Assembly (NCBI RefSeq): GCF_008312895.1
Contig: NZ_VSSP01000020.1
Span: 1-33,587 of the forward strand
Source: Luteimonas suaedae
GTDB taxonomy: Bacteria; Pseudomonadota; Gammaproteobacteria; Xanthomonadales; Xanthomonadaceae
Reading direction: 5' to 3'
Length of the DNA stretch: 33,587 nucleotides
In this document: in pieces, positions 16,313-24,862 of the stretch
Numbering within the stretch: the first letter of the stretch is position 1
Layout of the letters: each line of letters starts with the position of its first letter
Made by a program: the position numbers and the translations under genes
Notes under the pieces: generated by a model
Seen by the model: only the letters and a program-made list of their open reading frames with translations
What the model was told of the DNA's origin: nothing
The model's database searches: none

Positions 16313-17717
16313 AGGCGCGGCCCTCACCCTCCATCGGCTCGTCCGCTGCCGAGATCGGCCGCATCGGCGTCTTCTCGCCGGCCTCGGTGTCCGGTGATTC
16401 CTCGAAGTGCTGCGGACCGGTGCGCACCATCTTGACGATGTAGCCGCCGCCGGCGCCGAACACCACCGCATACGCCACCACGAACGCCGTCAGCGAGGCC
16501 ACCACGCTGCCGGCGCCGATGTCGCTGACCGCGTCCGCGGTCCGCAGCAGCCCGTAGATGACATACGGCTGACGCCCGATCTCGACCACGATCCAGCCGG
16601 CCACCACCGCGACGAACCCGGCGAGCGTCATCAGCCGCCAGCCATCGAGCAAACGGGGCGACTCATACAGCGTGCCGCGTCGCAGCTTCCACACCGACCA
16701 CAGCGCCAGCGCCAGCATCGCCAGGCCGATGCCCACCATGATCCGGAACGCGAAGAACACCGGCGTCACCGGCGGCCGCTCGTCGGCCGGCACCGCGGTC
16801 AACGGCTGCACCTCGCCGTCCCAGCTGTGGGTCAGGATCAGGCCGCCCAGGCGCGGGATCGCGACTTCGTAGTCGTTGCGCTCCGCCTCGGCATTGGGCA
16901 GCGCGAACACCACGAACGGGGTGCCGGTCCCGGGCGGCCCCTGTTCCCAGTGCGCCTCCATCGCCGCGACCTTGGTCGGCTGGTATTCGCTGGTCTTCAG
17001 CCCGTGCAGGTCGCCGACCAGGATCTGCGCCGGTACCGTGATCGCCGCGAATATCGCCGCCAGCTTCAGCATCCTGCGTCCGGCTTCGACATACTCGCCG
17101 CGGCGCAGGTAGCGCGCGCCGACCCCGCCGATCACGAAGCAGGTGGTGATGAACGCCGCCAGCACCATGTGCGCCAGCCGGTACGGGAAGGAGGGGTTGA
17201 AGATCACCTCGCGCCAGCTGGCCGGGTGGAAGACGTCGCCGACCATCTCGTAGCCGGCCGGGGTATGCAGCCAGCTGTTGGCGGAGATGATCCAGAATGT
17301 CGAGATCAGCGTGCCGAGCGCCACCATGCAGGTGGCGAGGAAGTGCAGCTTCTCCGGCACCTTGCGCCAGCCGAACAGCATCACGCCGAGGAAGGTGGCC
17401 TCGAGGAAGAACGCGGTCAGCACCTCGTAGGAGAGCAGCGGCCCGAGGATGTTGCCGGCGCGCTCGCTCAGCACCGACCAGTTGGTGCCGAACTGGAAGC
17501 TCATCACGATGCCCGACACCACGCCCATGCCGAACGAGACCGCGAAGATCTTCAGCCAGAAGAAGTACAGGTCGCGCCAGACCGTTTCGCGCGTGCGCAG
17601 CCAGCGCCATTCCAGGAACGCCAGCCAGCTCGACAGGCCGATCGTGAACGCCGGAAACAGCACATGGAAGGAAATCACGAAGCCGAACTGGATCCGCGAC
17701 AGCAACAGGGCGTCCAC
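16311..17717 (-). CDS. cydA: Cytochrome bd-type quinol oxidase subunit I, short Q-loop (CioA-like)
   Basis: 468 residues. With the GTG start at 17717, His18 in LSRIQFGFVISFHVLFP falls where the heme b595 ligand His19 sits in E. coli CydA. YEVLTAFFLEATFLGVMLFG carries the conserved Glu pair of the proton path; LAHMVLAAF the second His ligand; GLKTSEYQPTKVAAMEAHWE the start of the Q-loop; VVEIGRQPYVIYGLLRTADAV the late conserved block. The Q-loop is short, as in cyanide-insensitive oxidases (CioA), not in E. coli CydA (522 aa). GGAG 5 nt before GTG supports this start; an ATG 12 codons upstream (17753) is possible. The C-terminal ~45 residues are acidic and polar. Forms the bd oxidase with cydB. 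Confidence 0.94.
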   Translation of the reverse strand: MDALLLSRIQFGFVISFHVLFPAFTIGLSSWLAFLEWRWLRTRETVWRDLYFFWLKIFAVSFGMGVVSGIVMSFQFGTNWSVLSERAGNILGPLLSYEVLTAFFLEATFLGVMLFGWRKVPEKLHFLATCMVALGTLISTFWIISANSWLHTPAGYEMVGDVFHPASWREVIFNPSFPYRLAHMVLAAFITTCFVIGGVGARYLRRGEYVEAGRRMLKLAAIFAAITVPAQILVGDLHGLKTSEYQPTKVAAMEAHWEQGPPGTGTPFVVFALPNAEAERNDYEVAIPRLGGLILTHSWDGEVQPLTAVPADERPPVTPVFFAFRIMVGIGLAMLALALWSVWKLRRGTLYESPRLLDGWRLMTLAGFVAVVAGWIVVEIGRQPYVIYGLLRTADAVSDIGAGSVVASLTAFVVAYAVVFGAGGGYIVKMVRTGPQHFEESPDTEAGEKTPMRPISAADEPMEGEGRA

Positions 17718-18046
17718 GCTCGCTCCACGGCAACGGTTCGGGTGTGGCGCCATTGTGCACCGGCCCGTGTCAAGGACGGGTGCGACCGATGGTCGCAGCG
17801 GTCGCCCGGCACGGCGTTCCACACGCGCAATCTCCGGAAACGAGACCTCCGTCGCGGCGAGCGCCGGTTCCGACTGGTAAATCTGCACCCACAGGGATCC
17901 TCCGGAAGACCGGGACAGGGAAGTACGCAGGGGCGCATCGCGCCCCTGCCTCGTTCCAGGCCCTAGCGCACGGCATGACCTGTGGCCCAGCCGGCCGCGC
18001 GGACGGACTGCTACCCTGCGGCGGTTTGCATCGCCACGAGGGCGCC
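17718..18046. promoter_or_regulatory. Divergent cydA / S9 peptidase control region
   Basis: 329 bp without a supported gene. It contains the perfect stem-loop 17927-17949 and, for the peptidase gene, a possible -10 TACCCT at 18012-18017. No FNR, ArcA or Anr palindrome (TTGAT-N4-ATCAA) is visible on the cydA side. Confidence 0.4.
17927..17949. other. Perfect 10-bp stem-loop between divergent genes
   Basis: GCAGGGGCGC, loop ATC, GCGCCCCTGC. Very stable, with no T run on either side. Lies about 100 bp upstream of the peptidase start; it could be a leader hairpin or a remnant repeat. Confidence 0.7.
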
Positions 18047-20422
18047 ATGATCCGATCGCTGCCGCTGTTCCTGCTGCTGCCCCTACTGCTGTTCGCCACC
18101 GCCACCGCCGCCGCACAACCGGCGCAACCGCTCACGATGGAGCGGATCATGGCCGACCCGGACTGGATCGGACCGCCGGTGGAACAGGCCTGGTGGTCGT
18201 GGGACGGCCAGCACGCCTACTACTCGCTCAAGCGCGACGGCAGCGACATCCGCGACACCTATCGCCAGGCGATCTCCGGCGGCGAGGCGGCCCTGATCGA
18301 CGGTGCCGCGCGCGCCGCGCTCGACGGCCTGCAGCCGGTCTACGATGCCACCCGCGCGCGCGCGGCCTTCATCCGCGACGGCGACGTCTTCGTGCGCGAC
18401 CTGCGCAGCGGCGCGTTGACCCAGCTCACCCGCAGCGACGAGCGCGCCGCCTCGCCACGCTGGAGCGACGACGGTGCGCTGGTGTGGCGCATCGGCGACG
18501 ACCGCTGGTTCCGCTGGACCGCGCGCGACGGCATGACCGAGGCCGCGGTCCTCAAGGCCGAGGACGCCCCGGGCAAGCCGCCGAAGCCCGACGCGCTGCG
18601 CGAGCGCCAGCTACACCTGTTCGAGACGCTGCGCACCGAACGCGAACGCCGCGAGGCGCAGCGCCTGCAGGAACAGAGCTGGCGTCGCGCCGATCCCACC
18701 CGCGCCCCGGAACCGGTCTATCTGGGCAAGGACGTGGAGATCGCCGCCAGCGCACTGTCGCCCGACGGCCGCTGGCTGCTGGTCGCGACCCACGCCAAGG
18801 ACGCCGACAAGGGCCAGGACGGCAAGATGCCGAAGTACGTCACCGAGTCCGGGTACGAGGAATTCGAGGACGTGCGCACCCGCGTCGGCCGCGACGATCC
18901 GCTGCCGCAGACCTTCTGGCTGGTGGACATGGCCGACGGCGAGCCGCGCAAGCTCGACCTCTCGGGCCTGCCCGGCATCGATGGCGATCCGCTCGCCGAC
19001 CTGCGCAAGACCGCGGGCAAGCAGCCGCTGGAGGGGCTGCGCGCGGTACGCCTCGAAGACGCGGGCCCCGAGGCGATGCAGTGGAACGGCGACAGCCGCC
19101 AGGCGGCGCTGATGCTGCACGCGGTCGACAACAAGGACCGCTGGCTGGTGACGCTCGAGCCGACCGACGCGACCGTGCGCACCCGCCACCGCCTGACCGA
19201 CGCCGCCTGGATCAACTGGGGCTTCAACGCATTCGGCTGGATGCCCGACAACCGCACGCTGTGGTTCCTGTCCGAGCAGAGCGGCTGGTCGCACCTGTAC
19301 CTGAGCGACGGCGGCCGCGCGCGCGCGCTCACCTCCGGCCGCTGGGAGTCCTCGGAGCCGGTGCTGGCGGCCGACGGCCGCGGTTTCCTGTTCCTCTGCA
19401 ACCGCGAACGCCCCGGCGACTACGAGGTCTGCACGGTGCCGGCCGACGGCGGCGAAGTGCGCGAGATCACCGCCCTCGACGGCGTCGAGGGCTTCACCGA
19501 ATCGCCCGACGGCACGCGCCTGCTGGTGCGCCATTCGGAGAGCTACGTGCCGCCGCAGCTGGCGGTGGTCGGCGTCGACGGCGGCGGTTATCGCGCCCTC
19601 ACCGACACCCGCAAGGACGAATACCGCGCGTACCGGTGGCTGCAGCCCGAATACGTGCAGGTCCCGTCGCAGCACGGCGCCGGGACCGTCTGGGGCAAGT
19701 ACTACGGGCCGGCGGATCCGGAGCCCGGGCGCGAGTACCCGGTCGTGCTGTTCGTGCACGGCGCCGGCTACCTGCAGAACGTCAGCGACCGTTATCCGAA
19801 CTATTTCCGCGAGCAGATGTTCCACAACCTGCTGGTGCAGAACGGCTACATCGTGCTCGACCTCGACTTCCGCGCCTCGGCCGGCTACGGCCGCGACTGG
19901 CGCACCGCGATCTACCGGCAGATGGGCCACCCGGAACTGGAGGACTACCTCGACGGCATCGACTGGATCGTCGAGCAGAAGCAGGGCGATCGCGACCGCG
20001 TCGGTATCTACGGCGGCAGCTATGGCGGCTTCATGACGTTCATGGCGCTGTTCCGCGAGCCGGGCACGTTCAAGGCCGGCGCCGCGCTGCGCCCGGTCAC
20101 CGACTGGACCCAGTACAACCACGCCTACACCGCCAACATCCTCAATACCCCGGAGCTCGACCCCGAGGCCTACCGAAAGTCCTCCCCGATCGATTACGCC
20201 GACGGGCTGCAGGACCACCTGCTGATCGCCCACGGCATGATCGACGACAACGTGTTCTTCAAGGACTCGGTGATGCTGACGCAGCGGCTGATCGAGCTGC
20301 GCAAGGACAAGTGGGAGATCGCCCCCTACCCGCTGGAGCGGCATGCCTTCCAGCACGCCGACAGCTGGTACGACGAATATCGCCGGATCTTCGAACTGTT
20401 CGAGCGGGCGTTGAAGGACTGA
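18047..20422 (+). CDS. Periplasmic S9-family (DPP-IV-like) prolyl peptidase
   Basis: 791 residues. Signal peptide 1-23 (LPLFLLLPLLLFATATAAA, cleavage near AAA-QP), so it is exported. The N-terminal beta-propeller (about 35-540) includes a DPP-IV N-terminal region with repeated blade signatures such as SPDGRWLL and DNRTLWFLSE. The alpha/beta-hydrolase domain (about 555-791) has the nucleophile elbow GIYGGSYGGFMT with Ser658, catalytic Asp733 (HGMIDDNVFF) and His766 (LERHAFQ); HGAGY (571-575) forms the oxyanion region and DFRASAGYG (607-615) is typical of the family. Cleaves after proline or alanine in short peptides; the substrate cannot be read from sequence. Start ATG 18047; the signal peptide decides it over the longer open frame. 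Transcribed alone. Confidence 0.93.
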   Translation: MIRSLPLFLLLPLLLFATATAAAQPAQPLTMERIMADPDWIGPPVEQAWWSWDGQHAYYSLKRDGSDIRDTYRQAISGGEAALIDGAARAALDGLQPVYDATRARAAFIRDGDVFVRDLRSGALTQLTRSDERAASPRWSDDGALVWRIGDDRWFRWTARDGMTEAAVLKAEDAPGKPPKPDALRERQLHLFETLRTERERREAQRLQEQSWRRADPTRAPEPVYLGKDVEIAASALSPDGRWLLVATHAKDADKGQDGKMPKYVTESGYEEFEDVRTRVGRDDPLPQTFWLVDMADGEPRKLDLSGLPGIDGDPLADLRKTAGKQPLEGLRAVRLEDAGPEAMQWNGDSRQAALMLHAVDNKDRWLVTLEPTDATVRTRHRLTDAAWINWGFNAFGWMPDNRTLWFLSEQSGWSHLYLSDGGRARALTSGRWESSEPVLAADGRGFLFLCNRERPGDYEVCTVPADGGEVREITALDGVEGFTESPDGTRLLVRHSESYVPPQLAVVGVDGGGYRALTDTRKDEYRAYRWLQPEYVQVPSQHGAGTVWGKYYGPADPEPGREYPVVLFVHGAGYLQNVSDRYPNYFREQMFHNLLVQNGYIVLDLDFRASAGYGRDWRTAIYRQMGHPELEDYLDGIDWIVEQKQGDRDRVGIYGGSYGGFMTFMALFREPGTFKAGAALRPVTDWTQYNHAYTANILNTPELDPEAYRKSSPIDYADGLQDHLLIAHGMIDDNVFFKDSVMLTQRLIELRKDKWEIAPYPLERHAFQHADSWYDEYRRIFELFERALKD

Positions 20423-20433
20423 AGCCCGCCTCC

Positions 20434-20577
20434 CGTAGGAGCGCGCCATGCGCGCGATGCCGCGGGCATCGCGCCGCCCGCAAGTTCCGCTGACCTGCGC
20501 ACCTGCCGGTCCAGAATCGCGGCATCCACCGGATTCTGCCGGCACCCGCGGCATCGCGCGCATGGCGCGCTCCTACG
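20434..20577. repeat. Intergenic element with perfect 33-bp terminal inverted repeats
   Basis: Arms 20434-20466 and 20545-20577 are exact 33-bp inverted copies, each beginning CGTAGGAGCGCGCCATG from the outside. The 78-bp centre contains a second, shorter inverted pair around AGAATC/GATTCT (about 20513 and 20533). GTAGGAGCGCG...CGCGCTCCTAC elements are widespread in Xanthomonadaceae intergenic regions. It begins 11 bp after the peptidase stop and ends 23 bp before the hemF promoter hexamer, so it may end the peptidase mRNA. Confidence 0.95.
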
Positions 20578-20600
20578 GACGGGACGTGCCGTCGCCCGCC

Positions 20601-20606
20601 TACAAT
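20601..20606 (+). promoter_or_regulatory. Candidate -10 element of hemF (TACAAT)
   Basis: TACAAT ends 6 nt before the hemF ATG (20613), the distance expected between a -10 box and the transcription start. No Shine-Dalgarno lies in between and no clear -35 is present. This fits a leaderless hemF mRNA, a mode known in Xanthomonadaceae-like high-GC bacteria; the call rests on spacing only. Confidence 0.45.
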
Positions 20607-20612
20607 GCGCGG

Positions 20613-21524
20613 ATGGACGAAATCGAAATCGTACGCGACTACCTGACCGGGCTGCAGGAGCGGATCTGCGCCGCCGTCGAAGCCGCCGATGGCGGCGCCT
20701 GTTTCACGGTAGATGCCTGGACCCGTGCCGAAGGTGGAGGCGGCCGCACCCGGGTGCTGCGCGAAGGCGCGGTGTTCGAGCAGGCCGGGGTCGGATTCTC
20801 CGACGTTTCCGGCAGCGCGCTGCCGCCGTCGGCGAGTGCGGCGCGGCCGGAGCTGGCCGGCGCGTCCTGGCGCGCGGTGGGCGTGTCGCTGGTGCTCCAC
20901 CCGCGCAATCCCTACCTGCCGACCACGCACGCCAACGTGCGTCATTTCCGCGCGCAGCGCGACGGCCAGACGGTGGCCTGGTGGTTCGGCGGCGGCTTCG
21001 ACCTGACGCCGTTCTATCCGTTCGACGAGGACGTGCTGCACTGGCACCGCAGCGCGCGCGCGATCTGCGAACCGTTCGGCGGGCAGGTGCGCTACGACGC
21101 GCACAAGCGCTGGTGCGACGAGTACTTCTTTCTCAAGCACCGCGGCGAGACCCGCGGCGTCGGCGGCCTGTTCTTCGACGACCTGCACGACGACTTCGAA
21201 CGCGACTTCGGCTACCTGCGCGCGGTCGGCGACGGCTTCCTCGAGGCCTACCTGCCGATCGTCGAACGCCGCCGCGACACCCCCTATGGCGAGCGCGAGC
21301 GTGCGTTCCAGCTGTACCGGCGCGGGCGCTACGTCGAGTTCAACCTGGTCTGGGACCGCGGCACGCTGTTCGGGCTGCAGTCGGGCGGGCGCACCGAGTC
21401 GATCCTGATGAGCCTGCCGCCGCTGGCGCGCTGGGAATACGGCTACGCGGCGGAGCCCGGCAGTGCCGAGGCGCGGCTGGCGGACTACCTGCGCCCGCGC
21501 GACTGGCTGCGCGAACCGGGCTGA
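20613..21524 (+). CDS. hemF: Oxygen-dependent coproporphyrinogen III oxidase
   Basis: 303 residues, the usual length of HemF. Conserved blocks: [23 protein letters not shown] (90-112, including catalytic-region His106), [15 protein letters not shown] (123-137), [25 protein letters not shown] (166-190), [53 protein letters not shown] (218-270). Converts coproporphyrinogen III to protoporphyrinogen IX with O2 in cytoplasmic heme synthesis. The frame is open for 55 codons upstream through the inverted repeat, but [11 protein letters not shown] is the natural N-terminus. The oxygen-dependent form matches the aerobic life style suggested by the bd oxidase neighbour. Confidence 0.97.
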   Translation: MDEIEIVRDYLTGLQERICAAVEAADGGACFTVDAWTRAEGGGGRTRVLREGAVFEQAGVGFSDVSGSALPPSASAARPELAGASWRAVGVSLVLHPRNPYLPTTHANVRHFRAQRDGQTVAWWFGGGFDLTPFYPFDEDVLHWHRSARAICEPFGGQVRYDAHKRWCDEYFFLKHRGETRGVGGLFFDDLHDDFERDFGYLRAVGDGFLEAYLPIVERRRDTPYGERERAFQLYRRGRYVEFNLVWDRGTLFGLQSGGRTESILMSLPPLARWEYGYAAEPGSAEARLADYLRPRDWLREPG

Positions 21525-21627
21525 GCGGGTCCGCGATCCCTCCCTGCCAGCTGCGCGCGCCAGCATCGGTTCACCCCGCCTAGCCGGCCGATCGCGACAA
21601 TGACCCCTTCCCGCACGGAGACCTGCC

Positions 21628-21876
21628 ATGTCCGGTCGCGAACGCCGCGCCCGCAAGGACACCCCCGAGACGGCGGAACTGCGGGCCGGCCTTACCCCGG
21701 CGCAACAGGCCGCGCTGCCGACCCTGGAGCAGTTCGGCTGGACACTGCGCTTCGTGCGCCGGCCGCTGTTCCAGGATCCGGTGCCGGTGCTGTTCGACCG
21801 GACAGGCGAGCGCTGGGTGGTGTTGCGAGCCGATGGATCGCTCGACGAGGCGCCGGGGTTCCAGCTGCGCGAATGA
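21628..21876 (+). CDS. Small conserved-type hypothetical protein (82 aa)
   Basis: The N-terminus is basic and charged (SGRERRARKDTPE), then a compact domain with LEQFGWTLRFVRRPLFQDPVPVLFD and GERWVVLRADGSLDEAPGFQLRE, which reads like a small beta-rich fold. No signal peptide and no membrane span. GGAG at 21617-21620, 7 nt before ATG 21628, supports translation. Similar short proteins with FVRRPLFQDP-like cores are, to my memory, found in Xanthomonadaceae, without known function. Alone or co-transcribed with hemF (103-bp gap). Confidence 0.7.
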   Translation: MSGRERRARKDTPETAELRAGLTPAQQAALPTLEQFGWTLRFVRRPLFQDPVPVLFDRTGERWVVLRADGSLDEAPGFQLRE

Positions 21877-22002
21877 GCGGCCCGGGAGGCACGCCCGGCC
21901 GTCGTCCCCGGACCCGCACATATGCCCGCCGTTCAGCCGAATGGCATGTCCATCACGCGGCGACGGCTACGATGCGCGCTGTCCCACTCCTGGAGCAGGC
22001 GC

Positions 22003-22179
22003 ATGTCGTCGTTCGCGATCTACGTGCTCGGAATGCTGGTCCTGATCGGGGGTCTGGCCTATGGCGCGTTCTTGGCCGGGCTGGCACCGCATTGGATCAT
22101 GGTCGGGGTGATCGTGCTGCTGGGCATCGGCATCGTCAGCGCGGTATCGAAGACGCGCGCCAAGGATCCCCCCGCCTGA
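22003..22179 (+). CDS. Small two-span membrane protein (58 aa)
   Basis: Two hydrophobic segments, about 3-25 (FAIYVLGMLVLIGGLAYGAFLAG) and 30-49 (WIMVGVIVLLGIGIVSAVS), and a basic end KTRAKD. GGAG at 21992-21995, 7 nt before ATG 22003, and a possible -10 TACGAT at 21967-21972 fit an independent short gene. No family recognised; a membrane helper or stress micro-protein cannot be told apart. Converges on uvrD with a 13-bp gap. Confidence 0.65.
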   Translation: MSSFAIYVLGMLVLIGGLAYGAFLAGLAPHWIMVGVIVLLGIGIVSAVSKTRAKDPPA

Positions 22180-22186
22180 ACCGAAC

Positions 22187-22202
22187 GCCGGCTCAGGCCG
22201 GC
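22187..22202. terminator. Hairpin in the convergent 58-aa gene / uvrD junction
   Basis: GCCGGC-TCAG-GCCGGC, a 6-bp stem whose loop holds the uvrD stop codon. It could end both transcripts, but there is no T run, so this is a weak call. Confidence 0.35.
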
Positions 22203-24379
22203 TGCAGGTTGGCGTAGGCCAGCACCAGCCATTTGCTGCCGACGTCGTCGAAGTTGACCTGCACCCGCGCGTGCGCGCCGCTGCCCTCGATGTCGGTGAC
22301 CACGCCGGCGCCGAACTTCGCATGCGTCACGTTCTGCCCGAGCCGCAGGCCCGGGCTCTCGTCGACCAGGGCATGGCCACGGTTGCGCCTGGGCGCCGCC
22401 GCGAACGCCGGCCGCGACACCTGCACCCGCGGACGCACCTCGTGCAGCAGCGGCGCCGGGATCTCGCGCAGGAACCGCGACGGCACGCCGTACATGTCCT
22501 GGCCGTGCAGGCGCCGTGCCTCGGCATAGGTCAGCACCAGCTTCTGCCGCGCGCGGGTGATGCCGACGTAGGCCAGGCGGCGCTCCTCCTCCATGCGCCC
22601 GGCCTCGTCGGCCGAACGCTGGTTCGGGAACAGGCCCTCTTCCATGCCCGCCAGGAACACCAGCGGGAATTCGAGGCCCTTGGCGCTGTGCAGGGTCATC
22701 AGCTGCACGCCGTCCTCGCCGGCCTGGGCCTGGCCCTCGCCGGCCTCGAGCGCGGCGTAGGCGAGGAAGGCGACCAGCTCGGTCAGCGCCGCCGACTCCT
22801 CGTCGTCGCTGCGGACGAAGCGCGACGCGACCGACACCAGTTCGTCGAGGTTGTCGGTGCGCGATTCGGAATCCAGGCCGCCGCGGCTCTCCTTCGACCA
22901 GTGCTCGCGCAGGCCGGAACGCACCAGCACGTGGTCGATCTTGTCCGGCAGCGGCAGGGCGTCGACCTCGCCGGCGAGCGTATCGATCAGCCCATGGAAC
23001 CCCGCCAGCGCGTTGCGCGCGCGCGCGGTCACCACGGCGGCCTGCGCGATCCGCAGCGACGCGTCCCACAGCGACAGGCCCTCGCCGCGCGCCGTACGCC
23101 GCACCTCGTCCAGGGTGCGCTCGCCGATGCCGCGCGTGGGCGTGTTGACCGCGCGCTCGAACGCGGTGTCGTCGCCGCGGTTGGTCACCAGCCGCAGGTA
23201 GGCCAGGGTGTCCTTGATCTCGGCGCGCTCGAAGAAGCGCACGCCGCCGTAGACGCGGTACGGGATCTGCCCGGCCACCAGCTGCTCTTCCAGCGCACGC
23301 GATTGCGCATTGCTGCGGTAGAGCACCGCGCAGTCGCCGTAGCTGCCGCCGTCGCGCACCCACTGCTCGACGCGCTCGACCACGAAGCGTGCTTCGTCGA
23401 TCTCGTTGTACGCCGCGTACAGGTCGACCGGATCGCCTTCGCCGCTGTCGGTCCACAGGCGCTTGCCGAGGCGATCGGGATTGTGCGCGATCACCGCGTT
23501 GGCGGCGTCGAGGATGTTGGCGCTGGAGCGGTAGTTCTGCTCCAGGCGGATGGTGCGCGCCCCGGGAAAGTCCTGAAGGAACTTCTGCACGTTCTCGACC
23601 TTGGCGCCGCGCCAGCCGTAGATCGCCTGGTCGTCGTCGCCAACCACGAACACCTGGCCGGTCTCGCCCGCCAGCACCCGCACGAAGGCGTACTGGATGC
23701 TGTTGGTGTCCTGGAACTCATCGACCAGCAGCTGGCCGAAGCGCTGCCGGTAGTGCGCCAGCAGCGCCGGGCCGTCGCGCAGCAGCTCGTGCGCGCGCAG
23801 CAGCAGCTCGGCGAAGTCGACCAGGCCGGCGCGGTCGCAGCGCTCCTGGTACAGCGCGTAGCTGCGCCGCATCACGTCGGCCCACTCGTCGTCGCCGGAC
23901 TGGATGTGCTGCGGGCGCCGGCCCTCGTCCTTCTGCGCGTTGATCCACCAGGCGATTTGCCGCGGCGGGAAACGCGCCTCCTCCAGCTCCAGCTGCTGCG
24001 CCACCCGCTTGACCAGGCGCAGCTGGTCGTCGCTGTCGAGGATCTGGAAGCCTTCCGGCAGCTTCGCGTCCTGCCAGTGCAGGCGCAGCAGGCGATGGGC
24101 GAGGCCGTGGAAGGTGCCGATCCACAGGCCGCGACTGCCGTGGCGCAGCAGCGCGCCGGCGCGGTGGCGCATCTCGCCGGCGGCCTTGTTGGTGAAGGTG
24201 ACCGCGAAGATGCCGTGCACCGGCACGCCGTGGACCTCGTTGAGCCAGGCGATACGGTGGGTCAGCACGCGGGTCTTGCCGGAACCGGCGCCGGCCAGCA
24301 CCAGGTAGTGCCCGGCGGGCGCCGACACGGCCTCGCGCTGGGCCGCGTTGAGGCCGTCGAGCAAATGCGAAACATCCAT
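22193..24379 (-). CDS. uvrD: DNA helicase II (UvrD)
   Basis: 728 residues, superfamily 1A 3'-5' helicase. Q-motif LLDGLNAAQREAV (6-18), Walker A AGAGSGKT (29-36), motif Ia VTFTNKAAGEM (60-70), Walker B LLVDEFQDT (217-225), motif III GDDDQAIYGWRGA, motif IV RLEQNYRS, motif V LMTLHSAKGLEFPLVFLAGMEEGLFP, motif VI EEERRLAYVGITRARQKL. The C-terminal ~50 residues (LGQNVTHAKFGAGVVTDIEGSG...VNFDDVGSKWLVLAYANL) form the Tudor-like domain that links UvrD/PcrA to RNA polymerase; its presence favours UvrD over Rep. Acts in nucleotide-excision and mismatch repair. Start ATG 24379. Confidence 0.95.
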   Translation of the reverse strand: MDVSHLLDGLNAAQREAVSAPAGHYLVLAGAGSGKTRVLTHRIAWLNEVHGVPVHGIFAVTFTNKAAGEMRHRAGALLRHGSRGLWIGTFHGLAHRLLRLHWQDAKLPEGFQILDSDDQLRLVKRVAQQLELEEARFPPRQIAWWINAQKDEGRRPQHIQSGDDEWADVMRRSYALYQERCDRAGLVDFAELLLRAHELLRDGPALLAHYRQRFGQLLVDEFQDTNSIQYAFVRVLAGETGQVFVVGDDDQAIYGWRGAKVENVQKFLQDFPGARTIRLEQNYRSSANILDAANAVIAHNPDRLGKRLWTDSGEGDPVDLYAAYNEIDEARFVVERVEQWVRDGGSYGDCAVLYRSNAQSRALEEQLVAGQIPYRVYGGVRFFERAEIKDTLAYLRLVTNRGDDTAFERAVNTPTRGIGERTLDEVRRTARGEGLSLWDASLRIAQAAVVTARARNALAGFHGLIDTLAGEVDALPLPDKIDHVLVRSGLREHWSKESRGGLDSESRTDNLDELVSVASRFVRSDDEESAALTELVAFLAYAALEAGEGQAQAGEDGVQLMTLHSAKGLEFPLVFLAGMEEGLFPNQRSADEAGRMEEERRLAYVGITRARQKLVLTYAEARRLHGQDMYGVPSRFLREIPAPLLHEVRPRVQVSRPAFAAAPRRNRGHALVDESPGLRLGQNVTHAKFGAGVVTDIEGSGAHARVQVNFDDVGSKWLVLAYANLQPA

Positions 24380-24507
24380 CGACGCATTTTACGCCACGGC
24401 CTGCCCGGCTCCGCCGCGCGGCATGCATCCGGTGCGAAAGCGCACGGTCGCGCCAGCCGTACGCGCCATGCCCGAGGCCTGCGATGCATCGGCAGCCGAC
24501 AGGTCTC

Positions 24508-24531
24508 CGGAAGCGCGCAGCCGCGCTTCCG
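24508..24531. other. Perfect 10-bp stem-loop
   Basis: CGGAAGCGCG, loop CAGC, CGCGCTTCCG. No T tract on either side. Located about 130 bp upstream of uvrD and 355 bp upstream of the receptor gene; role unknown. Confidence 0.65.
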
Positions 24532-24755
24532 CTCTGATGCGGCGTCGGTGCGATCGGGCACGTGCACCGGGCATGTCCGTGCCGTCGCCTGGGCGTCATC
24601 TCGATAGCGCAAACCTGCCGGGCGGTGGCGACGCGCGTTGCGGCGGCGTGCACCACGGCCCGCACGGTGCCGGGCGATTTTAGCTGCAGTGCAACATGTC
24701 CACAGGAAAAACCGCTGCTGCCAGAACGGCTGCCGCGGGCTTGGGCCCACCCCGG

Positions 24756-24784
24756 TTGACAACGCTGTCAATTGCACGTGCAAT
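24756..24784 (+). promoter_or_regulatory. Promoter overlapped by two CG-centred palindromic operators
   Basis: TTGACA-ACGC-TGTCAA (24756-24771; 6-bp arms) and ATTGCACGTGCAAT (24771-24784; perfect 14-bp palindrome) share one base. TTGACA (24756-24761) is also a consensus -35; 17 bp later TGCAAT (24779-24784) is a 4/6 match to the -10. Both palindromes have central CG, typical of LacI-family sites. Binding at either would cover the promoter, so repression is expected. Transcription would start near 24791, leaving a leader of about 70 nt. Confidence 0.7.
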
Positions 24785-24862
24785 CGGTCCACGCAGTCGG
24801 GCCGGCTGGCGCTCGCCCGCAGCAGAACATCAGACGATCCGCGACCCTGGGGAGGGAAATGC

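Larger units (their letters stand above)
24380..24862. promoter_or_regulatory. 483-bp gene-free control region of uvrD and the receptor operon
   Basis: No supported coding frame. It includes a perfect 10-bp stem-loop at 24508-24531 and the palindromic operator/promoter at 24756-24784. The uvrD side carries no visible LexA box (CTG-N10-CAG pairs occur only by chance). The receptor gene ribosome site GGAGG is at 24851-24855. Confidence 0.55.

Noticed and set aside
17718..17753. ATG 17753 as the cydA start
   Set aside because: The 12 extra residues (APHPNRCRGAS) are not membrane- or family-like; GTG 17717 has GGAG at proper distance and puts the heme His at the expected position. Kept as an alternative only.
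22271..24607. 778-codon plus-strand frame opposite uvrD
   Set aside because: Fully antisense to an intact helicase with all motifs; no recognisable family or ribosome site.
24756..24784. LexA box or FNR site at the uvrD/receptor intergenic region
   Set aside because: The palindromes do not match CTGT-N8-ACAG or TTGAT-N4-ATCAA; they are near the receptor gene and fit LacI-type sites better.
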